This document shows positions 1 to 8,300 of a stretch of DNA of 15,294 nt, one piece after another (position 1 is the stretch's first letter; every line of letters starts with the position of its first letter). Location: contig JASHUL010000161.1 in assembly GCA_030039995.1 (NCBI GenBank), forward strand, positions 1 through 15,294. The letters are read 5' to 3'. The notes below the pieces were generated by a model. It was given only the letters and a program-made list of their open reading frames with translations, did not search any database and had not been told where the DNA came from. The position numbers and the translations under genes were made by a program. This stretch comes from Thermoplasmata archaeon. Lineage in GTDB: Archaea > Thermoplasmatota > Thermoplasmata > Lutacidiplasmatales > UBA184.

Positions 1-1311
1 CGAGGTACCGCCGACCGCGACGACCTGGGGGGAGGCGGCGGGGTACTCGGGCTGGGTGCCACCCTGACAGCCGGACTCCGCGTCGCCGCCGAGGTCGCCC
101 GTGGCGGCAAAGAGCGTGATCTTCTCGTGAGCGGCGACCGCGAAGTCCGATTCGAAGCCGCTCGTGAGCGTCGCGTCCGCCCCGTCCGCGGAGCCGAACG
201 ACATCGAGATCGCCGCGACGTTCGGGACGTCCGATGGGTCGGCCGCGGTGTTGAGCGCGTCGATCATCGAGCTGTCGGTCGGCGAATATCCGTTCGAGGA
301 CGGACCCGGGGGCGCGTAGACCGCGTCGAGCGTCGCGCCCGGCGCCATCGAACCCGACCACTCGATGTCGAGCGTCATCTCCCGGGAGCCGTTGCTCGGG
401 TCGTTCACGGCGTTCGACGAGGGACTCGGCGCGCCGTCCACCGGGTACGGGACGACGGTTGGAGCCGGGAACTCCGACGGATAGTCTTCGCTGAAGAACG
501 TCTGGAGGTCCGATGGGTCGTACCCGAGCCCCCACAGCAGGAGGACGATCCCCTTTCCCTCCGAGTAGGTCGGGGATGCCGTCAGGTTGTACAGGCCCGA
601 GATGTCGTAGATACTCCGCGCGATCGCGGGGGTGATCAGGTCGGTCGGGTTGACCGACGTCCCGACGTCCGTCGGTCCCGGCTCGGGCATCTCGGGCAAG
701 GTGAACTCGTCGAATCCCGTCGTCAGGCCGGCCACCGACGCGACCTCGGACTCGAGTCCCGCCGGAAGGGACGGTGCGACGGAGGGCAGGGTGACGGCCC
801 GTCCCTCGTACGTCCCCGCTTCGAGGACCGTGGAGAACGCTCGGTCTACGGAGGCCACGTTCCCGGTGAGGCTCAGCGAGAGACGGTCGGGCCAGACGTG
901 CGATACCGTCAGCCCTTGCGACTCGAAGTACTGTTCGGCGGCCGAGTACGCGCTCGTCGAAAGGCCGTAGGCGTCCGCGACCTCGCCCGCGGTCATCGGG
1001 GCGGCGGTCGGCGACGGCGCGTCCGAGAACGTAGGGTTCGGCGACTGGAAGGTGATGACGATCGACTGGGGGCCTTCGGCGGGCGCCGCGGACACGACCT
1101 CGGCGAGTTCCGCCGGAGAGTATCCCGCATCGTTCGCGAAGGCGGTGTTGAGCTCGGTCGCAGGAACCCCCACGGCCGTGCTCGCGCCCACCGTCGATGC
1201 GGAGGCGAGCCCCACACCGGAGGCGACCATCCCGACGGCCGCGATGACCGCGAGCCAGCACCGGAGCGGACGGGCGAACGACCGACGCCGGCGCGACACG
1301 AGTTCGCGCAT
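1..1311 (-). CDS. Secreted sedolisin (S53) acid serine-carboxyl peptidase, C-terminus cut off by window
   Basis: The frame is open from the ATG at 1311 down to base 1 (437 codons) with no stop, so the gene continues outside the window. Residues 1-37 look like a signal peptide: an Arg-rich start, a hydrophobic core and an Ala-Ser-Ala-type cleavage site. Residues ~55-200 match the pro-kumamolisin activation domain, and the peptidase domain begins near residue 220 with a TP-x-x-x-R-x-x-Y-type segment. In E311-M-T-L-D315 the Glu and Asp have the four-residue spacing of the sedolisin catalytic Glu/Asp. D406, in the ATGD segment, fits the oxyanion-hole Asp, 95 residues after the Glu. The catalytic Ser (SGTS motif) would lie beyond base 1. 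Members are secreted and self-processing, and usually work at acid pH on extracellular proteins. It lies 57 bases downstream of the GltD-like gene on the same strand and may have its own weak TATA element. Family call strong; substrate unknown. Confidence 0.9.
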   Translation of the reverse strand, partial: MRELVSRRRRSFARPLRCWLAVIAAVGMVASGVGLASASTVGASTAVGVPATELNTAFANDAGYSPAELAEVVSAAPAEGPQSIVITFQSPNPTFSDAPSPTAAPMTAGEVADAYGLSTSAYSAAEQYFESQGLTVSHVWPDRLSLSLTGNVASVDRAFSTVLEAGTYEGRAVTLPSVAPSLPAGLESEVASVAGLTTGFDEFTLPEMPEPGPTDVGTSVNPTDLITPAIARSIYDISGLYNLTASPTYSEGKGIVLLLWGLGYDPSDLQTFFSEDYPSEFPAPTVVPYPVDGAPSPSSNAVNDPSNGSREMTLDIEWSGSMAPGATLDAVYAPPGPSSNGYSPTDSSMIDALNTAADPSDVPNVAAISMSFGSADGADATLTSGFESDFAVAAHEKITLFAATGDLGGDAESGCQGGTQPEYPAASPQVVAVGGTS

Positions 1312-1337
1312 CGCACGAATACTGCGACCCACCGCGG

Positions 1338-1343
1338 AAATAC
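1338..1343 (-). promoter_or_regulatory. Possible TATA box of the sedolisin gene
   Basis: On the minus strand GTATTT, preceded by GCGAAC (BRE-like), is centred about 29 bases before the ATG at 1311. That spacing would give a leaderless or nearly leaderless mRNA, common in archaea. The match is weak, and read-through from the upstream oxidoreductase gene is equally possible. Confidence 0.3.
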
Positions 1344-1368
1344 GTTCGCCTTGCCCCCGGGGGCGGAG

Positions 1369-2823
1369 TTAGCTCCGAATCGGGGCGGTGTACCCCGCCG
1401 GAAGGTGGAACGTCCCCTCGCCGCCGAACGGGTCGGGACGCGCCGTCGGGGGTTCTCCGCGCTGCGCCGAAAGGTACCGGTCCATCGCTTCCGCGGCCTG
1501 CATGGCGCTCCCCATGGCGTAGACGACCGAGCGCCCCCCCGCGGCGAAGACCCCGGGGACGGCGGTCTCGAAGCCCGAACCTTTCCCCTCGGGCCACCCC
1601 TGGCGGTGGATCCTGAGGTCGAGCTCGGGGTCGAAGCCCTCGAGGTCCGCGCGTTGGCCGACCGCGATGAGTACGGTGTCGCACGGGATCGTCTCGTCGG
1701 ACCCGATCACCGGCGTGGGCGAACGTCGCCCCCCCGCGTCCGGGGGACCGAGCTCGATCGGACGGACCACCACGCCTTCGACCCGGTGGGTCCCGACGAT
1801 CTCGACCGGCGCGCGCTGAAAGAGGAACCGGATCCCCTCGGCTTCGGCGCCGTGGATCTCTTCTGAATCGGCCGGCATCTCCTCCCGGCCGCGGCGGTAC
1901 ACGAGCGTTACTCGTCCCCCGCGCGACAGTCGCAACGCCGTCCGCACCGAGTCCATCGCGACGTCGCCGCCCCCGATCACGACGACGTCTTTTCCGACCG
2001 GGGGCGGCGCCCCGTGGTTCACGGCCTTGAGGAACGGGAGGGCCGGTAGCACGCCATCTTTGTCCTCTCCGGGGATCTCGAGCGTGCGATGCGTCGAGGT
2101 CCCGATCGAAACGAAGACCGCACGGTATCCCTCGGCGAGCAGCGAAGTGGGAGAGCGGTCCCGGCCGATCTTCTGGTCCTCGACAAACGTGACGTCCAGG
2201 TCGCGGAACCGCGCCTTGTCGGTCTCGACATCGGCATTCGTCATCCGGTACGCGGGGATCGTCTGCATCAGACCGCCGAGCCGGTCCTCGGCTTCGAACA
2301 CCGTCACCGAGTACCCGCGGACCCCGAGCTCCCACGCCGCCATCAGGCCGGCCGGGCCGCCCCCGATCACGGCGACCCGTTGGTCCTTCGGCTTCGACGG
2401 GACGTAGGCCAGGTCGCTCTTCCCGTAGTCGAGCGCGACCCGCTTGAGGTGCCGGATGGCGATCGGCACCCCCTTCTTCTTCACGACGCAGGCGTCCTCA
2501 CAGTACCGGTAACAGACCTTGCACAGGCACGTCGCCAGGGGGTTCTCCCGCAGCGTGACCCGAGCGGCCCCGTCGAAGTCCTCGGCCGCGATGAGACGGA
2601 TGTACTCGCGGGCGTCGTTCGAGATCGGGCAGGCCTCCACGCACCACGGCCGGCGGCACTGAATGCACCGCTTCGCTTCGAGGACCGCGTCCTCCTTCGA
2701 GTAGGCGTGCAGGACCTCCCGGAAGTCGGACGTGCGGTCGTCGACCGCCTCCTCGACGATCGGTACCCGCACCGGGTTGAGCTTCGGCGGGACCTTGGCG
2801 GTCGGGGCGGGCGTCGCGGGCAT
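1369..2823 (-). CDS. GltD-like FAD/NAD(P)-binding oxidoreductase (glutamate synthase small-subunit family)
   Basis: This 484-residue protein has the GltD/SudA/NfnB-type layout. An N-terminal Fe-S domain holds C53-x2-C56-x4-C61-x3-C65-P and a second cysteine cluster at 99, 101, 104, 108 and 112. It is followed by a FAD Rossmann motif GGGPAG (154-159), an NAD(P) Rossmann motif GGGDVAMD (284-291), and the family stretch YRRGREEMPA (309-318). Relatives pass electrons between NAD(P)H, flavin and Fe-S clusters; GltD supplies electrons to the large glutamate synthase subunit, while others act as sulfide dehydrogenase or NADH-ferredoxin:NADP oxidoreductase subunits. No large subunit is in the window, so the exact reaction is open. 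Odd points: the usual GVFAAGD segment reads GVFAAGG (424-430), losing the Asp that normally contacts FAD ribityl/phosphate, and the second cysteine cluster has five Cys at shortened spacing. A TATA-like box ~30 bases upstream supports the ATG at 2823. Confidence 0.87.
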   Translation of the reverse strand: MPATPAPTAKVPPKLNPVRVPIVEEAVDDRTSDFREVLHAYSKEDAVLEAKRCIQCRRPWCVEACPISNDAREYIRLIAAEDFDGAARVTLRENPLATCLCKVCYRYCEDACVVKKKGVPIAIRHLKRVALDYGKSDLAYVPSKPKDQRVAVIGGGPAGLMAAWELGVRGYSVTVFEAEDRLGGLMQTIPAYRMTNADVETDKARFRDLDVTFVEDQKIGRDRSPTSLLAEGYRAVFVSIGTSTHRTLEIPGEDKDGVLPALPFLKAVNHGAPPPVGKDVVVIGGGDVAMDSVRTALRLSRGGRVTLVYRRGREEMPADSEEIHGAEAEGIRFLFQRAPVEIVGTHRVEGVVVRPIELGPPDAGGRRSPTPVIGSDETIPCDTVLIAVGQRADLEGFDPELDLRIHRQGWPEGKGSGFETAVPGVFAAGGRSVVYAMGSAMQAAEAMDRYLSAQRGEPPTARPDPFGGEGTFHLPAGYTAPIRS

Positions 2824-2849
2824 CGGCAGAGCAACTAGCCCCGCTGTCG

Positions 2850-2857
2850 ATTAATAC
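2850..2857 (-). promoter_or_regulatory. TATA box of the GltD-like gene
   Basis: The minus strand reads GTATTAAT here, an AT-rich island in very GC-rich DNA, centred about 30 bases before the ATG at 2823. This fits an archaeal TBP site giving a leader of only a few bases. It shares a 127-base divergent promoter region with srp54. Confidence 0.5.
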
Positions 2858-2893
2858 GGTTGGCCCCGCGCGCTCGTGGCCCGAGCCCCGGCA

Positions 2894-2906
2894 CCGAAAG
2901 CTATAG
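2894..2906 (+). promoter_or_regulatory. BRE/TATA element of the srp54 operon
   Basis: CCGAAAG immediately followed by CTATAG resembles an archaeal BRE plus TATA pair. A start site about 25 bases downstream (~2928) would place the Shine-Dalgarno at 2934-2940 at the beginning of a short leader. This argues against a start codon at 2876, which would lie before the promoter. Confidence 0.5.
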
Positions 2907-2933
2907 GGCGGGTCCCCGTCCCTCGTTCGACCC

Positions 2934-2940
2934 AAGGAGG
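2934..2940 (+). promoter_or_regulatory. Shine-Dalgarno of srp54
   Basis: AAGGAGG lies 10 bases before the GTG at 2951 but only 1 base before the in-frame GTG at 2942. It therefore selects 2951, which also gives the usual SRP54 N-terminus. Confidence 0.6.
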
Positions 2941-2950
2941 GGTGGCTACC

Positions 2951-4291
2951 GTGGTCCTCGACTCGCTGGGCAAGTCGCTCCGAGGGGTGCTCCAGAAGAT
3001 CGCCCGCGGCTCGACGGTCGACGAAGCGCTCCTCGCGGAGGTCGTGCGGGACATCCAACGGGCGCTCCTCCAGGCGGACGTCAACGTCCAGCTCACGCTC
3101 GAGCTGACGCAACGGGTCCGCCGTCGGGCGACGGACGAGAAGCCGCCGGCCGGCGCGAGCCTGCGGGATTTCCTGATCCGCATCATCTACGAGGAGATCC
3201 GGGGGATCCTCGGCAAGGACCGACCGTTCGAACTGAAGCCGAAGAAGATCCTGCTCGCGGGGCTGTTCGGCCAGGGCAAGACGACGACCGCGGGAAAGCT
3301 CGCCCGGTACTTCCAGAAGCGGGGCGTGCGGGTCGCGCTCGTCGCCGCGGACGTGCACCGCCCCGCCGCCATCGACCAGCTCGAGCAGCTGGCGAAGAAG
3401 GTCGGAGCGGAGTTCTACGCCGACCGGGGTGAGAAGAAGGCGGAAAAGATCGTCGCGGACGCGCTCGCCCAGCTGCCGCCGCATCTCGCGGTCATCGTCG
3501 ACACCGCGGGCCGCAGCGGGATCGACGCGGATCTCATCGCGGAACTGAAGCGCGTCCGCGCCGTGCTCGAGCCCGAGGAGACGATCCTCGTCCTGGACGC
3601 CGCGATGGGGCAGACCGCCGGCCGGAGCGCGGAGGCGTTCCATAAGGCGGTCGGCTTGACCGGCGTCATTCTGACCAAGTTGGACGGCTCCGCGAAAGGC
3701 GGGGGAGCGCTCAGCGCGGTCGCGGTCAGCGGGGCCCCGATCCTGTTCATCGGGACCGGCGAGCATCTCGACGAGCTCGAGCGGTTCGACCCGACCCGAT
3801 TCGTCTCCCGGCTGCTCGGGATGGGCGACATCCAAACGCTGCTCGAACGGTTCGAGGAGCTGACCAATAAGGAGGCCGCGGAGGCCGCCGCCAAGAACTT
3901 GATGGGCGGCCGGTTCTCGCTCCGCGACATGCGCACGCAGCTCGCCTCCCTGGGCGAGATGGGGCCGTTCTCGAAGCTGATGTCGATGGTCCCCGGGCTC
4001 GGCTCCTCGAAGATCGACGAGAAGCAGCTCGATGCGACCCAGGTCCGGCTCCAGCGCTTTCGGGCGATCCTCGACTCGATGACCGCGCAGGAGCTCGACG
4101 ACCCCTCCGTGATCAAGTCGGACCGGATTCACCGGATCGCCCGGGGCAGCGGCCAGCGGACCCAGGAGGTCCGGGCGTTGCTAAAGCACTACGAGACGAC
4201 CCGGAAGGCCGCGCACGGGCTGGCGTCGAACCGACGCCTCCGCCGGCAGCTCGAAAAGCAGCTCGGGGCGGCCGAGGCTCCGACCGATTGA
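2951..4291 (+). CDS. srp54: Signal recognition particle 54 kDa GTPase
   Basis: With the GTG start at 2951 the protein has 446 residues, the normal length, and begins MVLDSLGKSLRG as archaeal SRP54 proteins do. The N domain covers ~1-90. The G domain has G1 GLFGQGKTTT (104-113), DTAGR (184-188), TKLD (242-245) and a glycine-rich closing loop (GSAKGGG). The M domain (~293-446) holds the RIARGSG element (395-401) that contacts SRP RNA and signal peptides. The protein binds 7S RNA and emerging hydrophobic signals, then docks with FtsY so that secreted and membrane proteins reach the translocon. The G1 loop has Phe-Gly-Gln where many homologues have Gln-Gly-Ser; the essential GKT is intact. It is first in a likely operon with the DUF1616-like gene 15 bases downstream. 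The longer frame from 2876 is rejected because it overlaps the promoter and Shine-Dalgarno. Confidence 0.96.
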   Translation: MVLDSLGKSLRGVLQKIARGSTVDEALLAEVVRDIQRALLQADVNVQLTLELTQRVRRRATDEKPPAGASLRDFLIRIIYEEIRGILGKDRPFELKPKKILLAGLFGQGKTTTAGKLARYFQKRGVRVALVAADVHRPAAIDQLEQLAKKVGAEFYADRGEKKAEKIVADALAQLPPHLAVIVDTAGRSGIDADLIAELKRVRAVLEPEETILVLDAAMGQTAGRSAEAFHKAVGLTGVILTKLDGSAKGGGALSAVAVSGAPILFIGTGEHLDELERFDPTRFVSRLLGMGDIQTLLERFEELTNKEAAEAAAKNLMGGRFSLRDMRTQLASLGEMGPFSKLMSMVPGLGSSKIDEKQLDATQVRLQRFRAILDSMTAQELDDPSVIKSDRIHRIARGSGQRTQEVRALLKHYETTRKAAHGLASNRRLRRQLEKQLGAAEAPTD

Positions 4292-4306
4292 GGGCCCTCG
4301 TCCGCG

Positions 4307-4849
4307 ATGTCGGTCCCGAGCTACCCGGAGGTCGCGGTCGGGTTCCTGCTGATCTTCTTCGTGCCCGGGTACGCGGTGACGAAGGCGACCTTCCCCGAGT
4401 GGCGCGTACGGGGGGCCGACGGACTGTTGCGGCTGCTCGAGATCGTCACGCTCTCGTTCGTGACGAGCGTCGTGCTGACGGTCGTGGTGGGTTACGCGCT
4501 CCTCGCGGCAGCGCCGGGTGGCTTCCAGGCGTACTGGACGGACCCCCTGCTCGAGGCCGTGCTCGCCGCGATCGCGGCGGTCGGTTTCGTCGTTGCGCTC
4601 CTCCGAGGCGGTTTCGCCCGCGCGGCGCCCCCTCCGCGACCGTCCGAAGCGCCGTACGGGGAGACGGGGGCGTGGGAGGTCTCCCGGGAGCTCGACCGGT
4701 TGGCCCGGGAGGAACGGCGGATCCGTCACGAGCTCCGGGTCCGCGGAAACGACGCCGCCGAGGCGAGCCGGCTGCGGGAGGAGCTCGCCCGGGTCGAGGA
4801 AGAGCGGACGGAGCTGCAGCGTCAACGGGAGGCCGAGTACGCCGCGTAA
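4307..4849 (+). CDS. DUF1616-like membrane protein with cytoplasmic coiled-coil tail
   Basis: This 180-residue protein has three predicted membrane segments (~9-27, ~44-68, ~81-100). The first contains FFVPGYAVTKATFP (17-30), very close to the 'PGY...LFP' signature of DUF1616 proteins. After a Pro-rich linker (108-120), residues ~122-178 are rich in Glu, Arg and Leu with coiled-coil character. The function of DUF1616 is not known. The gene starts 15 bases after srp54; GAGGG overlapping the srp54 stop lies 12 bases before the ATG. It ends just before pth2, so the three are probably co-transcribed. The coiled coil could bind a cytoplasmic partner such as a ribosome or SRP component, but only the gene position suggests this. 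Confidence 0.72.
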   Translation: MSVPSYPEVAVGFLLIFFVPGYAVTKATFPEWRVRGADGLLRLLEIVTLSFVTSVVLTVVVGYALLAAAPGGFQAYWTDPLLEAVLAAIAAVGFVVALLRGGFARAAPPPRPSEAPYGETGAWEVSRELDRLAREERRIRHELRVRGNDAAEASRLREELARVEEERTELQRQREAEYAA

Positions 4850-4856
4850 GGGGTCC

Positions 4857-5216
4857 CTGTCGGGGGACTACAAGGTCGTGCTCGTCCTCCGCGGCGAGCT
4901 TCGCCTGACCGCGGGAAAGGCCGCCGTCCAGGCCGCCCACGCGGCCGTGATGCTCTACGAGGCCGCCGAGCGCCGGGACCGGGGAGCGCTCGACGCCTGG
5001 CTCTCGGGCGGTCAAAAGAAGATCGCGCTCGAGGTGCCCACGCTCTCCGACCTGGAAACGCTCGAACGGACGGCGAGAGCCCGTCAGATCCCTACCGTGT
5101 GGGTGGTCGACGCCGGGCTCACCGAGGTCGCCCCCGGAACGCGGACGTGCCTTGGCCTCGGACCGGCGCGAGCCGCGGACGTGGACGCCGTCACCGGCGA
5201 CCTGCCGTTGCTGTGA
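4857..5216 (+). CDS. pth2: Peptidyl-tRNA hydrolase, Pth2 type
   Basis: This is the archaeal/eukaryotic Pth2 family, which frees tRNA from peptidyl-tRNA dropped by stalled ribosomes. Counting from 4857, the 119 residues show the first strand YKVVLVLR (5-12), the helix GKAAVQAAHA (20-29), and the core VVDAGLTEVAPGT (83-95) followed by CLGLGP. K21, D85, T89 and T95 correspond to the conserved active-site Lys, Asp and Thr residues. No ATG exists at the 5' end. The family length and the first strand favour the CTG at 4857, 8 bases after the previous stop. The in-frame GTG at 4878 has a better-placed GGGGG 11 bases upstream but would remove part of the first strand. Identity is sure, the start is not. 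It is the last gene of the srp54 operon and converges with the binding-protein gene. Confidence 0.92.
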   Translation: MSGDYKVVLVLRGELRLTAGKAAVQAAHAAVMLYEAAERRDRGALDAWLSGGQKKIALEVPTLSDLETLERTARARQIPTVWVVDAGLTEVAPGTRTCLGLGPARAADVDAVTGDLPLL

Positions 5217-5268
5217 ACTCACGCGGAAAACTCTCGCCGCCGGTCCGCGTCACCGCGGGCGGGCGCCG

Positions 5269-5319
5269 AGAAGAAAAGGGAAGGAAAGGGTTCGCCTGAG
5301 CTTCGGGGTCTCGGCTCAG
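5269..5319 (-). terminator. Pyrimidine-rich terminator of the binding-protein gene
   Basis: Read on the minus strand, the region after the stop at 5316 runs into CCCTTTCCTTCCCTTTTCTT (5290-5271), a T/C-rich stretch of the kind that ends archaeal transcription. A 6-bp inverted repeat, CTGAGC (5296-5301) with GCTCAG (5314-5319), sits just before it and overlaps the stop. The plus strand is purine-rich here, so I see no matching terminator for pth2 in this gap. Confidence 0.5.
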
Positions 5320-8300
5320 CTACTCGGGGGGGTCGACGACTGATCGTCGGTCGACTCCATCGTTCCCTTGTTGTCGGTCGTCCCGGACTCCCAAGACTGG
5401 GGCGGCGCCGAGGTCGGAGGCTTCCGGCCGCGCCAGTAGAGGGCGAGCGCCAGGAAGATCACCGCGAGCACCACGAACAGCCCGATCAGCGCGTACGCGA
5501 GCGTGCCCAGGAAGTTCTGGTTCTGGGCCGCCGGCGGCGTCGTGGTCGGCGTGAACGTGATCGTCTGCGACGCGTTCCCGCCGTTCACCGTGACCGTGCC
5601 GCCGCTGGGCGACGCGGTGTAGCCGCTCGGCGCGAGGATCGCGTACGTGTACGTGTTGTTCACGACCCCCGAGAAGCTCACCGAGGTCGCCGTTCCGGCC
5701 GTCGACTTACCGTCGAAGAACACCGTCCAGGTCGCTCCCGTGGGGAGGCCGCTCGCGGTGAACGTCACCGTGAACGTCTCAGGGATCGGACCGAAGATGA
5801 TGACTTGCGTGGTCGGCGCCGCGGCGACCGTGACGTTACCGCTCGTGGGAGTGGCCAGGTACCCGGTGATCGTCGGCACCGAGAACGCCCAAGTGCCGTT
5901 CGGTAGGTCGACGGTCAGATAGTACGTCGAACTGGGGTACGACGTACCGTTGACCAAGACCGCCCAAGCGGCTCCGGTGGTCAGACCGCCCTCGAAGAAC
6001 GTCACTGCGTAGGTGAACGGCACGAACTTGATCGTGACCGGCGGCGTCGTTCCGTTGACCACCGCTGTCCCCGACCACGTGTCCGTCGTCCATCCGCCGA
6101 TCGTCGAGACCGACCAGTTGTACGTCCCGTTGGGGAACAGGAACGTCAGCGTCGGGGTCGTGCTCTGGATGCCGAACCCGTCGACCGTCACGTTCCACGC
6201 GCTCCCGTGCGGCAGTCCCTGTTCCTCGAACGTCAGGTCGAAGCCGTTGCCGGGCGTCGAGAACGGAACGCTCACGATCAGGTTCGCGCCCACAACGGCG
6301 ACCTGGCCCGCCGAGGCGGGCGGGTTGTAGCCGGTGACCGTGCCGATCGAGAAGATGTACGTCCCGTTCTCTTCGTAGAACGTGATGTTCCCCGTCCCGG
6401 TCAGCGTGAACGCCGGCGAACCCAGCGAGATCGACCACGTCTGCGTCGACGGTAAGCCCGTCGGCGCGAACGTGATCGCGTACGTCGTCAGGATGACCCC
6501 GACGTACGTCACGGTCACGTCGACCGCCGCCGAGGCGTCGAAGCTCACCGTTCCTTGGGCCGCGTGCGCGTAGCCGACGACGACCCCCGGCGTGTAGTTC
6601 CAGCCGGGCGTGGTGTTCACGGGTAACGTGAACGCGATCGTCGGTAAGTTGCTCGACAGCACGCCCACGTTCTGGATGAGGATCTGCCACGTGGTGTTCG
6701 AGACGAGACCGCCTTCGGTGAAGCTCAGCGTGTTCGTCGTTCCCGAGAACGCGGTGTACGCCACCGAGACGGTTGTGTTCGCTCCGTTGATGACCGCCGT
6801 CCCGTTCGCCGGGGACGCTCCGAAGCCGCTCGTGAACCCGATCCAGTACGGATAGGTGCCGTTCGCGAGACCGGTGAAGTTCAGGTAGCTCGTACCCGCC
6901 ACCGTCGTCGTCGACAGCGTCGTACCGTCCAGGGTCGCGGAGAACGTGTGGCCGGCGCCGAGAGTGTTCTCCTGCACGCTGACCTGGAAGACGGTGTCCG
7001 CGTAGACCCAGGTGTACCACGTCTGCACGCCGCCGCCGCCGACCGACGGGTTCAGGTTGATGCCCGTCTCCGAGAGCCACGTCCCGTAGTCGACCGCGAG
7101 GACCTGCGTGTAGTCGTAGACCTCGATCGCGAGCTCGTTGCCGATGTGCTCGATCAGGTTGTACTCGAGGACCCGGTACGTCAGGTTCACCTCGTGCGCC
7201 GCGAGGGCGTTCCACTCGACGAGGGTCTGGTAAGCGATCCCCTGGCATTCGCTCGGGATGCCGAGCGTGGTGCCCTGGTCCGCCGCGTAGTTCGCCCAGT
7301 AGACGAGGTCCGCCCACGAGGACGGGTCGTCATGGCCGCAGGCCGTCACGTCGTTGTACTGAGGCTCGGCGAACGTCGAGTAGAGCCCCTGCGCGAACGA
7401 GAACGTCCCGTTGGGGAGCCAGAACGGCACCATGTAGTCGGTCGGGTCGCCGTAGTCGGGCACCCAGCCCCAGTTGAACACCGGGAGGCTGCCCTGACCG
7501 TTCCCGAGACCGACTTCCGTGTACAGCTCGCTGCCCGTGATGTCGAAGAAGTACATCTGGATCGCACCACCGGTGAGCGACTTGACCGCGGCGATCCACG
7601 CCTCGATCGTCGCATCGAGGGTCGGGTTGCCGACCCATCCCTGGATGGCGAACTTACACGGGGTCGACGACGAACACGACGCCAGCTCGGAATCGTAGTA
7701 CGGACCGGACGGGTTGGTGATGTTCTGCCACCACGACGCCGCGCCGCCCGCGACCGCCGGACTCGTCTGGGGGTTACCCTCCGAGGCCGAACAGCTCCCG
7801 AGTCCGCCGCAACCAGGCCATGTGACGTTGCTGGGGTAGTACGTCGTCTGGCCGGGCGGGATCGCGCCTCCGTAGTTGATCCCGTACTCGACTCCGTCGA
7901 CCGTGTTGATCGTACTCTGCACGGTCGTGTACGGGAACGCTTCCACGAGGAACTGCCGGAGACCGAGGTTCGAGAGGAAGTCTCCCGGAACGTTGGTCGC
8001 TCCCGGCCCGTTGGGGTCGATGGCGGCCTCGTTGGTCGTGTTGAACGTCAACTCGAACATCATGTTCCAGTTGTTGCCGGTCAGCACGTCCTGCAGCAGG
8101 TTGAACGTACCCGTGTGCACGAGGTCAAGGATCGTCGACGTGTCGGTCGGGTCGTACTGGATCGTATCGGCCTGCCCTGCGACGGCCTCCTCGATCCCTA
8201 ACGTATCGGTGTCCTGCCAATAGACGACGACGTTCGGGATGTAGGTACCGGCCTCGGGAAGACAGTTCGGCTGGCCCGCGCAGCCTTCGGGCGCGGTGTA

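Noticed and set aside
127..1866. Open plus-strand frame of 579 codons
   Set aside because: It lies opposite the sedolisin and GltD-like genes, and its translation is Arg/Gly/Asp-rich without any domain, as expected of antisense frames in GC-rich DNA. The minus-strand products show clear family motifs.
2876..2950. N-terminal extension of SRP54 starting at 2876
   Set aside because: It would begin before the BRE/TATA element and span the Shine-Dalgarno; its residues do not resemble an SRP54 N-terminus.
2498..4132. Open minus-strand frame of 544 codons opposite srp54
   Set aside because: The Arg/Leu/Glu-rich product has no motif, and the opposite strand encodes a complete SRP54 with all GTPase motifs.
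5296..5319. CTGAGC/GCTCAG inverted repeat as a terminator for pth2 as well
   Set aside because: Archaeal termination depends on a T-rich run in the non-template strand; on the plus strand the flanks are purine- and GC-rich, so it is credited only to the minus strand.
5544..6995. Possible CRISPR array or tandem DNA repeat
   Set aside because: The repetition is at protein level with unit lengths of 77-85 codons and diverged DNA; there are no short identical repeats separated by unique spacers anywhere in the window.
5836..8201. Long frames in other registers within the binding-protein gene (5836-7317 minus, 6948-8201 plus)
   Set aside because: They show the composition of shadow frames (Arg, His, Asp, Val rich) with no signal peptide or domain. 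The real frame shows repeats, signal peptide and binding-protein motifs throughout.
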